From: Helicobacter sp. 11S02629-2
GTDB lineage: Bacteria; Campylobacterota; Campylobacteria; Campylobacterales; Helicobacteraceae
DNA length: 64,000 bases
NCBI RefSeq assembly: GCF_002272875.1
Contig: NZ_MLAN01000002.1
Location: forward strand, 186,001 to 250,000
Direction: 5' to 3'
The notes beneath the pieces were generated by a model, which was not told the DNA's origin, made no database searches, and was given only the letters and a program-made list of their open reading frames with translations. Shown in pieces: positions 28,277 through 36,775 of the stretch; positions within the stretch are counted from its first letter, which is position 1; each line of letters opens with the position of its first letter. Made by a program: the position numbers and the translations under genes.

Positions 28277-28282
28277 TATACT
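28277..28282 (+). promoter_or_regulatory. katA -10 element
   Basis: TATACT at 28277-28282, near consensus, would start transcription near 28289, leaving a leader of about 25 bases with an AAAGGATGA ribosome site. The dyad at 28240-28260 overlaps the -35 region, as expected for a repressor. Confidence 0.6.
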
Positions 28283-28313
28283 AATCACGTATTTCATTAT
28301 AAAGGATGACCAC

Positions 28314-29783
28314 ATGGAAAAAGGTTTTGTTCAGATAACTAACAACGTAGGTAGAGCTATTGATGACGACAACAACGTAACTAGTGTAGGACCTAGAGGA
28401 CCACTACTTTTACAAGATGTATGGTTTTTAGAAAAACTAGGTGCATTTGATAGAGAAAGAATCCCTGAAAGAGTAGTTCACGCTAGAGGTAGTGGAGCAC
28501 ACGGAACTTTTACTGCTACAGCAGATATAAGCAAATATACTAAAGCTAAAGTTTTCAAAAAAGGTTCAAAAACTCCAATCTTTTTTAGATTTTCAACTGT
28601 TGCACCTGAAAGAGGTGGCGCTGACGCAGTAAGAGATCCAAGAGGTTTTGCGATGAAGTTTTATACAGAGGATGGAAACTGGGACTTAGTTGGAAACAAC
28701 ACTCCAATATTCTTTATTAGAGACCCTTATAAATTCCCTGACTTTATACATACTCAAAAAAGGAATCCAAAAACTGACCTTCCTGATCCAACAGCAGTTT
28801 GGGACTTCTGGAGTCAAAATCCTGAAGCTTTACACCAAGTAACTTACGTTATGGGTGATAGAGGTATACCTTCAAGCTTTAGAAAGATGAATGGTTATGG
28901 TAGCCATACATTTAGCTTTATTAATGATAAAAATCAAAGATTCTGGGTTAAGTTCCACTTACACACTATGCAAGGTGTACACAACCTAACTAATGAAGAA
29001 GCTTCTGCACTATTAGGTAAAGACCTTAACTCTCACCAAAGAGATCTATTTGAGCACATTGAGAAAAAAGACTATCCAAAATGGAAAGTTTCTATCCAAA
29101 TCATGCCAGAAGATGAAGCTAAAGATAAAAACTACGCATTTGACGTAACTAAAGTTTGGCCTCACAAAGACTATCCATTAATGGAAGTTGGTATGGTTGA
29201 GTTAAACAGAAACCCAGAAAACTACTTTGCTGAAGTTGAGCAAGCTGCATTCAACCCGGGACACATAGTTGAAGGTATAGGATTTAGCCCTGATAGATTA
29301 CTTCAAGGAAGACTATACTCTTATGGTGATACTCAAAGATATAGACTAGGAGTTAACCACTCTCAGCTACCTATCAACAGAGCAAGAAACGGTGTAGCAG
29401 TACATAACGTTAACAGAGATGGTTTCATGACTAATGGATTCTATGGAAGCAAAATGAACTATAGTCCAAGCGGTCTTCCGGGCTACAAAGATAACAGAAA
29501 ACTTATAGAGCCAAATCTAGACATGAGTAAGCTTGAAAAAAGTACTGAGATAAATCACTGGAATTACAGAGACTATGACAGTGACTACTATACTCAACCG
29601 GGTAATCTTTTCAGACTATTTAGCAAAGAGCAAAAAGAAAGACTATTTAACACTATAGCTGGCATGTTAGTTCAAGTTCCAGAATCAGTTGTAAAAGCTC
29701 AAATGCCTCACTTCCAAAAAGCAGACCCTGCTTATGCAAAAGGCGTTGAAGAAGCTATGAAAAAAATGAGTAAAAAAGCTTAA
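28314..29783 (+). CDS. katA: Catalase (monofunctional, haem)
   Basis: 489 residues, small-subunit clade 3 catalase. The distal His56 is in RVVHARGSGAHG, the NADPH/haem-side segment FNPGHIVEGIGFSPDRLLQG is present, and the proximal haem ligand is Tyr337 in RLYSYGDTQRYR. It destroys hydrogen peroxide and protects against host oxidative burst. Followed by kapA after a strong hairpin. Codon choice is of the highly expressed kind, and it contains only one AGATTC word. Confidence 0.98.
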   Translation: MEKGFVQITNNVGRAIDDDNNVTSVGPRGPLLLQDVWFLEKLGAFDRERIPERVVHARGSGAHGTFTATADISKYTKAKVFKKGSKTPIFFRFSTVAPERGGADAVRDPRGFAMKFYTEDGNWDLVGNNTPIFFIRDPYKFPDFIHTQKRNPKTDLPDPTAVWDFWSQNPEALHQVTYVMGDRGIPSSFRKMNGYGSHTFSFINDKNQRFWVKFHLHTMQGVHNLTNEEASALLGKDLNSHQRDLFEHIEKKDYPKWKVSIQIMPEDEAKDKNYAFDVTKVWPHKDYPLMEVGMVELNRNPENYFAEVEQAAFNPGHIVEGIGFSPDRLLQGRLYSYGDTQRYRLGVNHSQLPINRARNGVAVHNVNRDGFMTNGFYGSKMNYSPSGLPGYKDNRKLIEPNLDMSKLEKSTEINHWNYRDYDSDYYTQPGNLFRLFSKEQKERLFNTIAGMLVQVPESVVKAQMPHFQKADPAYAKGVEEAMKKMSKKA

Positions 29784-29824
29784 ATCTTAGATTTTTAAAG
29801 ATCTTATCCCCCTCCAAAAGTAAA

Positions 29825-29853
29825 GCCCACTCCCACTTTAGTGGGTGGAGGGC
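29825..29853 (+). terminator. Hairpin between katA and kapA
   Basis: GCCC (29825-29828) with GGGC (29850-29853), and inside it CCCAC-TTTA-GTGGG (29832-29845). There is no U-run. It probably stabilises katA mRNA or attenuates read-through so that the partner protein is made at a lower level than catalase. Confidence 0.5.
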
Positions 29854-29882
29854 CCTTCACACATCAATGCCAAAGGAATCAA

Positions 29883-30887
29883 ATGAAAGGAATTAATAGA
29901 AGGAGTTTTCTTAAAGGTACTGCTCTAGGTGCTGGTGGTCTAGTACTAGGCAGCAGCTATATAGTCAATGCAAATGAAGCCAGTAAAGAATCTGGTACTA
30001 GAACTTTTTCCCTTAACTTGCAAAATAATATGAAATTTGGTTATACAGAGAATGCCAAAGTGTGGATACCGCTAGCTTATACTAACGCCACTCAAAGACC
30101 TAGAAACCTGAAAGTAGAAGGTAACTATGATGGCTATACTCTAAGTAATAATCACCTTGTTCCTTTGCTTGAAGCCTCATGGACAGGAAAAAGAGAAGAC
30201 AGTCTCCACGCTATAAAAGTTGGCTTAAATCTAGACATAGACCTAACCAAAAAGCTCGACTTGCCAAAAGGTGACTACCTAAGCTGCAGTAGAGACGTAA
30301 GAGTTGATAGAAATGTAAAGCTTATAGCAGATGCTATCACTAAGCTAGCACTAACTGATGAGCAAAAAGCTAGGAATCTATTTGGCTGGGTGATAGCTAA
30401 TGTGGATTCTAATAATGCAAAAGATAAAGCTGGTATAAGAACTATCTATGCAAAAGATGGAAGCGAGCTTTTAAAAGGCAGCAACATATCAGCTAGTTCA
30501 GTTTTTGTAGCACTTTGCAGAGCTTGTAATATAGAAGCAAGCGAGGCTTTTGGTCTTACTTTAGATTCTGGTCGATTTAACCTAGCTGATGCAGACAAAA
30601 GAGTTTATACAAGATCAGCTATCAAGCTAAATGGCAAGTGGATTCCAAATGACATACAGTTAGCAATCCGCGGTGCTAAAACTTTAGAACAGCATAAAAT
30701 TGCAAACTTTGCTTTTAACACTTGGGATAACAACTGGGCGCTTTTAAACTTCTCAAGAGACTATGAGATACATAACAGCTATGAGACCAAGCTACTTAGC
30801 ACACTTCAAGTTGCTTATGGCGTTGTAGATGGAGCGACTATGTCTCACTTTGACAAAGCACACACTGATTATAATATTCAAGCATAA
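29883..30887 (+). CDS. kapA: Catalase-associated Tat-exported protein KapA, transglutaminase-like fold
   Basis: 334 residues from ATG 29883, chosen because it follows CAAAGGAAT and gives a twin-arginine signal (NRRSFLKG, Arg6-Arg7, hydrophobic core, cut near VNANEAS). An earlier in-frame ATG at 29841 would add 14 residues ahead of the signal. The position directly after katA matches H. pylori KapA, a twin-arginine protein needed for catalase function in the periplasm. The second half has a transglutaminase-like pattern (SSVFVALCRACNIEASEAFG, then KLNGKWIPND). The usual catalytic Cys position appears to be Asn in GSNISASS and the His is absent, so it is likely a non-enzymatic scaffold. Confidence 0.8.
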   Translation: MKGINRRSFLKGTALGAGGLVLGSSYIVNANEASKESGTRTFSLNLQNNMKFGYTENAKVWIPLAYTNATQRPRNLKVEGNYDGYTLSNNHLVPLLEASWTGKREDSLHAIKVGLNLDIDLTKKLDLPKGDYLSCSRDVRVDRNVKLIADAITKLALTDEQKARNLFGWVIANVDSNNAKDKAGIRTIYAKDGSELLKGSNISASSVFVALCRACNIEASEAFGLTLDSGRFNLADADKRVYTRSAIKLNGKWIPNDIQLAIRGAKTLEQHKIANFAFNTWDNNWALLNFSRDYEIHNSYETKLLSTLQVAYGVVDGATMSHFDKAHTDYNIQA

Positions 30888-30889
30888 TA

Positions 30890-30898
30890 TGCTAGAAT
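30890..30898 (+). promoter_or_regulatory. Extended -10 for rpsU
   Basis: TGCTAGAAT, an extended -10 (TGnTAGAAT), 37 bases upstream of the rpsU ATG. The same form, TGTTAGAAT, occurs upstream of napD at 59778-59786. Confidence 0.5.
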
Positions 30899-30934
30899 AA
30901 GATCTTATCTATAACAGAAAGTAGGTGATGTTAG

Positions 30935-31147
30935 ATGCCTGGTATTAAGATGAAGGAAAACGAAAGTTTTGATGATATGTATCGAAAGTTTAAAAAACAA
31001 GTAGATAGAAATCTAGTTGTAACAGAGTGCAGAGCAAGAAGATTTTTTGAATCTAAAACTGAAAAGCGTAAAAAGCAAAAAATTAATGCTAAGAAGAAAA
31101 TGCTTAAAAGACTTTATATGCTAAGACGCTACGAGTCAAGATTATAG
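30935..31147 (+). CDS. rpsU: 30S ribosomal protein S21
   Basis: 70 residues, very basic, with [20 protein letters not shown] and the C-terminus MLRRYESRL characteristic of Helicobacter S21. It takes part in translation initiation on the 30S platform. Its own promoter and a tandem terminator make it a single-gene unit. Confidence 0.96.
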   Translation: MPGIKMKENESFDDMYRKFKKQVDRNLVVTECRARRFFESKTEKRKKQKINAKKKMLKRLYMLRRYESRL

Positions 31148-31202
31148 TTTTTTCTCAAACTATCCTTTTTATAAGACATGGATCCTAAGTCCATGTCTTT
31201 TT
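31144..31202 (+). terminator. Tandem intrinsic terminators after rpsU
   Basis: First hairpin: ATAGTTT-TTTCTC-AAACTAT (31144-31163), followed by CCTTTTT. Second: AAGACATGGA-TCCTAAG-TCCATGTCTT (31173-31199), a perfect 10-bp stem followed by TTT. The second is a textbook Rho-independent terminator. Confidence 0.85.
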
Positions 31203-31485
31203 CTACATAATCAAATCCGTTTTAATCCATATACTTACTTTAATAAAAATGATGTTATTAACATAACGCTTGCGTAATATATACATGGCTAGACAAAAGG
31301 CTAGAGTGTTTATAAAGATTACTTTGTAACCTGTGGCAAGTAGATATTTTTAGATTCCATAGATTTATAGAATCTATTTTTAATTAATAAAAGCTTGCAA
31401 CGTAATTAAAGTAAGAAAATATTAAAAAACTATCTCTTTAAGCACATATAAAAAGAAGTACAATAAAAAAGGGCTAGATTAGACC

Positions 31486-31516
31486 TATAAGCTTTTGTCA
31501 CTAATAAAAGCTTATA
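31486..31516. repeat. Perfect 11-bp inverted repeat in non-coding DNA
   Basis: TATAAGCTTTT (31486-31496), nine-base loop, AAAAGCTTATA (31506-31516). No U-run follows on either strand. It might be an RNA stem or a protein-binding dyad; its role is not known. Confidence 0.6.
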
Positions 31517-31842
31517 AACTCTAAACCTAGCCTTAAGCGATCTTAAAAAGACAAAGGTTTAAGTTTTTGTTGTGACTATAAACATACAAAATATAATCAC
31601 TCTTAAAAACTTAAGTCTTTAAGTAGTTTAAAGTTAGTTATAAAGATCAAACATACAAAAAGATCTTTATAAACTCTTAGACTACTTTTTAAGTAATGCA
31701 TCCCACCCACCCAAACCCAAAGAGTTAAGATTTTTAAATAAATAGAATCTTAAATCTTAAATATTTAATTGCCAAATAGATCTAAAGACCTTCTGGCAAT
31801 GACAAATATTTCAAACACATATAACTCTTACTAACTCATATC

Positions 31843-31874
31843 AACAACCCTTAAATTAAAGCTTAAGGGTTGTT
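31843..31874 (-). terminator. Hairpin after the coiled-coil barrel protein gene
   Basis: AACAACCCTTAA (31843-31854) and TTAAGGGTTGTT (31863-31874) form a perfect 12-bp stem with an 8-base loop, beginning 11 bases past the stop of the leftward gene. No clear U-run follows. Confidence 0.6.
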
Positions 31875-31884
31875 ATCTAATCTC

Positions 31885-33450
31885 CTAGTTACTTCCAAAG
31901 TAGTAGGTATAGTTAAATGAGATATCACTACTAGCTGTATTAGGCATAGTATTTCTAAAGTAGTACTGATACTCTAGTGATACTGCTTGATGCTTACCTA
32001 TAAAAGCTATAAGCCCAGCTTTAAGAGTAGGCATTAGTGAAGGGGTGTTATTAGCACTTGCCCTACGTCTACGCTCTGCTTCACTTTCTTCATTAGCAGC
32101 TGCTATTCGATTTTGTCTTTTAAGTTCATCTAGTTGAGCTGTTACTGCACTTAGTTGAGTTTTAGTACTTTCTAAATCACCTTGAGCCTTAGTTAGATTT
32201 GTATTAGCTGTGCCTAACTCAGCTGTTAGATCTGTAACTTGCTGTTTAGCAGCATTTAAAGCTTTTGTTTGTTCTGGAGTTAGCTGACCTGAAGTTGCTT
32301 TTAAGGCTGCAACAGTTGTATTTGCTGTATTTAAATCTTCTTGTATCTTAGACTTTTCAGTTGTTAAAGTACTTATTTGACTTTTTAAATCCGGTATGGT
32401 TTTATTGTTAGCTGTATCTAGCTGAGACTGTAAAGTATCTGCTCTATCTTGTTGTGTAGTCTTATCGCTATTTGCTTGGTTTAGTTGGTTTTGGAGGCTA
32501 GTTAATTGAGAATTTAACCCCGATATCCTAGTGTCTTGCATTTGTTTGATGAGAACGGCTAGATTGTTTATAGTGTCGTTAAGATCCGTGCTTAGAGCTA
32601 TTGCACGATTACTGGCTGTAGAATTTTCATTGTACGAATTAACATTGTGCCCACCTGTATAATCTGTGGCCAATATTGCTGATGAAGATCCTCCTATACC
32701 GCCCATACCGCCTATACCGCCGCCAAATGACCATCCTGTGACTTTTTTTGCAGTAGTCTGTGCAGCAGCTATTTGAGTATTTGCATCTTGAAAGTTACCA
32801 CTTTTTGCAGAATTATAGGCTTGCTTAGCTAGACTTATTGCACTATTATAATCCGCTCCTTGAACACCACCTGCACTATCTGGTAATGTATAGCCATTAG
32901 CAGCTGAATTATCAATCCCATTTATCCTAGCCACAGCAGCCCCAACTACACTATTACCACTAAAGTTTCCTCTTCCATTACTACCACCATCATTAGTTCT
33001 TATAGCAACACCAGCACCTAGTATATAACCTAGTTTTATATAGCCTGTACTTCCAAGTTTAAAAGCTTGTATAAAGTCTAAGTTAACTGAGTACTGAGGA
33101 TTAAAACTAGAAGTACTACCTATAGAGTTAGCTCCTACTCCTATAGTCGCTTGTAAACCTAGCGTGCTAGATCTTGTAGTAGTAAAGATTCCAGTACCTA
33201 GTTTTAACTTAGCGTCCAACCCTGCATTAGGAGCTAGATTTACATTAAAGCCCTTATTAGTATTTATATCTAGTCCTGTGCCTACTCCAGCCCCCAGTAA
33301 GAACTTAACTCCTCTTATGTCATTATTACTACTAGAGCTTATACTTTCTCTAGAGTGACTACCTCTTTTATGATGGGTAGCAGCCATAGCCACACTACTT
33401 AAGCTAGCTATCAAGCTAGTAGCTAGTATTATCTTAGTAACCTTTTTCAT
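31885..33450 (-). CDS. Outer membrane beta-barrel protein with long coiled-coil insertion
   Basis: 521 residues. A signal peptide (about 1-23, ending SVAMA) is followed by a His/Ser-rich linker. Beta-barrel-like strands occupy about 47-165 (LLGAGVGTGLDIN, LGLQATIGVGAN, YIKLGYILGAG). A Gly/Ser/Asn-rich stretch (about 165-285) and a heptad-repeat coiled coil (about 285-460, for example LNSQLTSLQNQLNQ) come next. The last two or three strands (AGLIAFIGKHQAVSLEYQYY to YTYYFGSN) look like a closing barrel hairpin. The layout suggests a barrel from which a coiled-coil stalk projects, or two proteins' modules combined. Promoter region carries a 14-base A tract, suggesting phase-variable expression. 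Confidence 0.7.
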   Translation of the reverse strand: MKKVTKIILATSLIASLSSVAMAATHHKRGSHSRESISSSSNNDIRGVKFLLGAGVGTGLDINTNKGFNVNLAPNAGLDAKLKLGTGIFTTTRSSTLGLQATIGVGANSIGSTSSFNPQYSVNLDFIQAFKLGSTGYIKLGYILGAGVAIRTNDGGSNGRGNFSGNSVVGAAVARINGIDNSAANGYTLPDSAGGVQGADYNSAISLAKQAYNSAKSGNFQDANTQIAAAQTTAKKVTGWSFGGGIGGMGGIGGSSSAILATDYTGGHNVNSYNENSTASNRAIALSTDLNDTINNLAVLIKQMQDTRISGLNSQLTSLQNQLNQANSDKTTQQDRADTLQSQLDTANNKTIPDLKSQISTLTTEKSKIQEDLNTANTTVAALKATSGQLTPEQTKALNAAKQQVTDLTAELGTANTNLTKAQGDLESTKTQLSAVTAQLDELKRQNRIAAANEESEAERRRRASANNTPSLMPTLKAGLIAFIGKHQAVSLEYQYYFRNTMPNTASSDISFNYTYYFGSN

Positions 33451-33515
33451 CTTTTATCCTTTTTACTTTTAGAATTTAATTACCACTAACTTAGTGAGTT
33501 AGAAAATTCTAATTG

Positions 33516-33529
33516 TTTTTTTTTTTTTT
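33516..33529 (-). repeat. 14-base A tract upstream of the barrel protein gene
   Basis: Fourteen T on the + strand, so A on the coding strand, 66-79 bases upstream of the start codon and probably about 45-60 upstream of the transcription start. This matches the placement of variable T tracts that tune promoters of H. pylori adhesin genes. Confidence 0.85.
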
Positions 33530-33810
33530 GTATTAAAGGAAGCTTAAAGTGAAAACTTTTATAAAAAATATTTATTAGTTAATATTAAAAATGAAATAAA
33601 ATTTTACTTTTAGCTATTTTTAGCTCTTTTTCACTTTAAATATTAAAATGATCTTTTACTAAAATAGAAGAAAGAAAGAGAAGGCTTAACTTTTGCATTA
33701 ATTACAACAAATCAATCTTTTTACTTTTTATGGATTCTTTTTATGAGTTTTTTTATATTTGATTAATAGTGACTGCTGCACTCCTATGATGACGCAAACG
33801 CATAACTATT

Positions 33811-33990
33811 ACGTTAGTGACTATGGTCGCCTTCTAGTGTTAAGACAATGTAGAGACTGCTTCATTAATACTACGTGCCTTCTCGCGTTCAGACAATGTA
33901 GAGATTACCACGTTAGTGACTATGTCGCCTTTTAGCGTTAAGACAAGATAGAGACTGCTTCATTAATACTACGTGCCTTAGTGTTAAGAC
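33811..33990. repeat. Tandem intergenic repeat, 99-base period with about 49-base half-units
   Basis: ACGTTAGTGACTATG begins copies at 33811 and 33910, exactly 99 bases apart. Each copy contains GCCTTYTAGYGTTAAGACA and CTGCTTCATTAATACTACGT. Within a copy, a second GCCTTCTCGCGTTCAGACA shows that the unit is built of two diverged halves. The last half-unit (from about 33975) is shortened. The two copies differ by about a dozen substitutions and small indels. A related piece lies at 55088-55153. Confidence 0.85.
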
Positions 33991-34058
33991 ATAGCCTTTT
34001 TTAGCAAGCCCATCTTACTAGTGAACCTGCTTTTTGGCTCTTAAATCTATTCACAACC

Positions 34059-36167
34059 CTATCTATTAGTAAATTTACCAAAGCTGTCTTTTACTATCTC
34101 ATCTTTCATCCGCTTAAGGAAAGAATCTATATCTTTACTTACAAAGATGTTTTCTTTAGGAGTGCACTGCTCCCACACTTCTTTGAATCTCTTTTCCTCA
34201 TCAATGCCTACACGCTGGGAGTTTTTAGTAAGGTTTACTGGGTATATCTCTACATCAGTGCCTTTTCTTTGCTTTAAGCCTTTTCTTATGATCTGGCACA
34301 TATTGGCAGTAGCAAGGAAGTATCTATCAACGTCAGTTGAAAGTGCAGTAAAAACTATGATTCTTTGTTTGGTGTTACCACTTCTAGAATCTGCAAGTAT
34401 CTGGGCTGCCCTTATCAAAGCACCTGAAGGGAGAGTGTTACCATAAGGGCTATCTGTAGCTGCTGGAGTTTGTAACTGATCAGAGGCATAGCCGCCATTT
34501 TCTATTTTAAAAGGAATCGTAGCTATGGGTTTTATACTTTGTATGTCTTTAGGAGTAGTAAGTCTTATTAGCGGTTGTTCTACTTGGATAAGCTGGTTTA
34601 AGACATAGGGTGCACACAGGGCATTATCAGGTTTTCTAAGTCTAAACTCAAAGAAGTTACACATAGGTCTGCCTTTAGATCTTACTGTTATCTCAGGCTC
34701 TTTAGCATCTATTTGAGCTTGAAGCACCTTCATCTCTGCTTCTTTGGACTGGATCTGACTTAAGATGCCCGGCGCAAGTGCTGGATTAGTCTTAACTCTA
34801 TTATAAACCCGTCTTAAAGCCTCCAAAGTATTAGATATGTTATTAATCTGCTCTCTTATCCTTGCTAGGTTTGGGTCTTCAGGCTTGTTTTTATTTGCCT
34901 CTAGTCCTTCTATCTGAAGGATTTGATCATATTTTGGATCATACATCCTAACTAAAGGAAACTCTTTAAGATCAAAGATGCTTTCTACTATCTTTTCTCT
35001 ATCTATGCTATCTCTATTTTCATAAGAGCCTAAAGTAGGGGCTAGTCCAAAGCTAGCTACGCTATTAACAAAGGAAAAGCCTTTGGCATACTCTCCTGCA
35101 ACTTGTGCTGGGATCTTGTCTCTAGAAGGTACTTCTAGGAGTTTCATAAGACCGGGCTCATCAACAAATTCTTGACTTAGCTTTATATCAGGTGCACCCA
35201 TCTTTCTTTTATCGGCAACTATTTTTTTCATAGTAGCCCTCATAATGCTATCATCAGTTGGTGCTTTTGTGAATCTTGACCAGTAGTTCCAGTGCCTTAT
35301 GCGTTTACTCTCTGCTTGGATTTGTGGATAAAAGAGATAGATTCCATCTTCGTATATGTCTTCATTAGGCCCTACTAGCACATCTTGAGGTAAGTCTCTT
35401 CCTAGGATTTGAGAGTGTACTATCCAGGGCACTACTGCAAACTGAGACTTATGAAGCTCATCTAATCCCATAACTGTATTTATAAGACTAGCAGCTATAG
35501 TTTGCTGGGCATCTATATACTTAGCCACACCTGTAGGGGGGTTACAAAGCCCAACAGGTATAAGGTTAGCATCTGCCTCACATAAAAGTTTATAAGTCTT
35601 AGCATCAAAGTCTACTTGAGACTTATTACCTGCGTTGCTATAGTCCATGATGATTACATAATCGCCTATTGCACCATTATCAACTTTTTCTATTTTAGAG
35701 CTTGCTGCTAGTTTAGTGCCTGTGCTAAAACTTTTATCTATAAACTGGCTTAAAAAGCCTTGCTGCTTCATGGATGCACTAACTACTGCGTAAGTTCCAA
35801 AAAGGTTTGGGTTTAAAGAGACATCACCCCCACTAGTTTTTGAAGCTGCTTTTTGTATCTCACTTAAGTCGTTTGGATCAAGGGCTTGCTTTCCGTACTC
35901 TATTTTTATATCACCTAAGTTAGTATCTTTGCCTACATATAAGCTAACTAGTTTTTGAGTAGCCTTTGTTATAAGGGCTTCATCTTTAGTAGCGCTTGCT
36001 ACAAGGCTAGCTTCTTTTAGTGCGTCATTAAGCCTTTGTTGCTTACTTAGGTCTATGGATAGATCAAAGCCTACTGCCATAAGACCAAAAAGCAAAGGTA
36101 GTAAGATAGCAGTAGTAACTGCTATAACGCCATTTTCGTCTTTTATAAAGGTTGTTTTAGATTCCAT
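34059..36167 (-). CDS. tadG: TadG-like Tad pilus minor component with degenerate von Willebrand A domain
   Basis: 702 residues, last gene of the Tad operon. The N-terminus has the pseudopilin-like helix GVIAVTTAILLPLLFG (about 14-29), but without the Glu at +5 found in TadE/TadF, so it is probably not processed. A vWA-like domain begins near DYVIIMDYSNAG; the metal site is degenerate, since the usual DxSxS reads D-Y-S-N-A. A coiled coil (about 430-495) interrupts the domain, and IIVFTALSTDVDRYF and a Cys-containing C-terminal part follow. TadG proteins help pilus assembly or anchoring at the envelope. Confidence 0.85.
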   Translation of the reverse strand: MESKTTFIKDENGVIAVTTAILLPLLFGLMAVGFDLSIDLSKQQRLNDALKEASLVASATKDEALITKATQKLVSLYVGKDTNLGDIKIEYGKQALDPNDLSEIQKAASKTSGGDVSLNPNLFGTYAVVSASMKQQGFLSQFIDKSFSTGTKLAASSKIEKVDNGAIGDYVIIMDYSNAGNKSQVDFDAKTYKLLCEADANLIPVGLCNPPTGVAKYIDAQQTIAASLINTVMGLDELHKSQFAVVPWIVHSQILGRDLPQDVLVGPNEDIYEDGIYLFYPQIQAESKRIRHWNYWSRFTKAPTDDSIMRATMKKIVADKRKMGAPDIKLSQEFVDEPGLMKLLEVPSRDKIPAQVAGEYAKGFSFVNSVASFGLAPTLGSYENRDSIDREKIVESIFDLKEFPLVRMYDPKYDQILQIEGLEANKNKPEDPNLARIREQINNISNTLEALRRVYNRVKTNPALAPGILSQIQSKEAEMKVLQAQIDAKEPEITVRSKGRPMCNFFEFRLRKPDNALCAPYVLNQLIQVEQPLIRLTTPKDIQSIKPIATIPFKIENGGYASDQLQTPAATDSPYGNTLPSGALIRAAQILADSRSGNTKQRIIVFTALSTDVDRYFLATANMCQIIRKGLKQRKGTDVEIYPVNLTKNSQRVGIDEEKRFKEVWEQCTPKENIFVSKDIDSFLKRMKDEIVKDSFGKFTNR

Positions 36168-36202
36168 ATAAATGTCCTTTCATCCCTTTTAAGCGATAAG
36201 TT

Positions 36203-36754
36203 TTATCTTGCATAAACCACAGCAGCTGAAGTCATATCTACTAGGTTTGTTGCTACATTTGTTTTCATATAAAAGTTACTAGTTGGCTTTGCACACACAC
36301 TTACTCTATACATAGGACTCCACTGGCTAACTGGTGTATAGATGGCTGCTTCTGATAGCGTGTTTATATCAGTGCCTTGTGCACAGACCATGTTACCTCT
36401 AGCGTAGGCTTTGGTGTTAGTTGGGATGGCAGTAGTTTTATTAGACTTATCAAACTCTATGCTTTCTATCTTTATAGATAAGTTATCAGCATCCCTAAAC
36501 ATACTCTTAGTAAGATTCCTAGTCATGGTATATATCTCATCAGCTTGGAGTTCATCTAGGGGTTCATTGTTATAAAGCACTGTTCTTTCACGCACTATAG
36601 AAGCTAGCGAGTAAGCAAGTCTATCAAGTCGCTGCTTCATTAAAAGCACACTGCCAACATCTGCTATCACCATGATAAGAAGCACAAAAAGCCCAAAAAG
36701 CACAGAGGCTTCTATGGTTATAGAGCCTTTTTTTTGCTTAAAAAAGTTTTTCAT
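36203..36754 (-). CDS. tadF: TadF/TadE-type pseudopilin
   Basis: 183 residues. The leader ends at KKGS and the processed helix starts SITIEASVLFGLFVLLIM, with the conserved Glu at position 5 after the cut. This is the class of minor pilins trimmed by the Tad prepilin peptidase. Two later cysteines (in NMVCAQG and RVSVCAKP) may form a disulphide. It lies 21 bases after tadE and 35 bases before tadG. Confidence 0.82.
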   Translation of the reverse strand: MKNFFKQKKGSITIEASVLFGLFVLLIMVIADVGSVLLMKQRLDRLAYSLASIVRERTVLYNNEPLDELQADEIYTMTRNLTKSMFRDADNLSIKIESIEFDKSNKTTAIPTNTKAYARGNMVCAQGTDINTLSEAAIYTPVSQWSPMYRVSVCAKPTSNFYMKTNVATNLVDMTSAAVVYAR

Positions 36755-36775
36755 GAAGTTAGTCCTTTACGTGCT

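Larger units (their letters stand above)
31203..31884. other. 680-base non-coding region between rpsU and the barrel protein
   Basis: No supported gene. It holds an inverted AGATTC pair, TAGATTC (31351-31357) and GAATCTA (31370-31376). It also holds a perfect 11-bp hairpin at 31486-31516, two copies of AAACATACAAAA (about 31582 and 31648), and the terminator of the barrel gene at 31843-31874. The amount of structure could mean a small RNA or remains of a lost gene. Confidence 0.5.
33451..34058. other. Intergenic region between tadG and the barrel protein gene
   Basis: About 600 bases with no supported gene. It holds the barrel gene's ribosome site (AAAAGGAT on the - strand) and promoter, a 14-base homopolymer (33516-33529) and tandem repeats with 99-base period (33811-33990). 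tadG ends at 34059 with no strong terminator in view. Confidence 0.6.

Noticed and set aside
33811-33990. Tandem repeats considered as a CRISPR array
   Set aside because: The period is 99 bases of repeated sequence without unique spacers, copies are diverged, and no cas gene is present.
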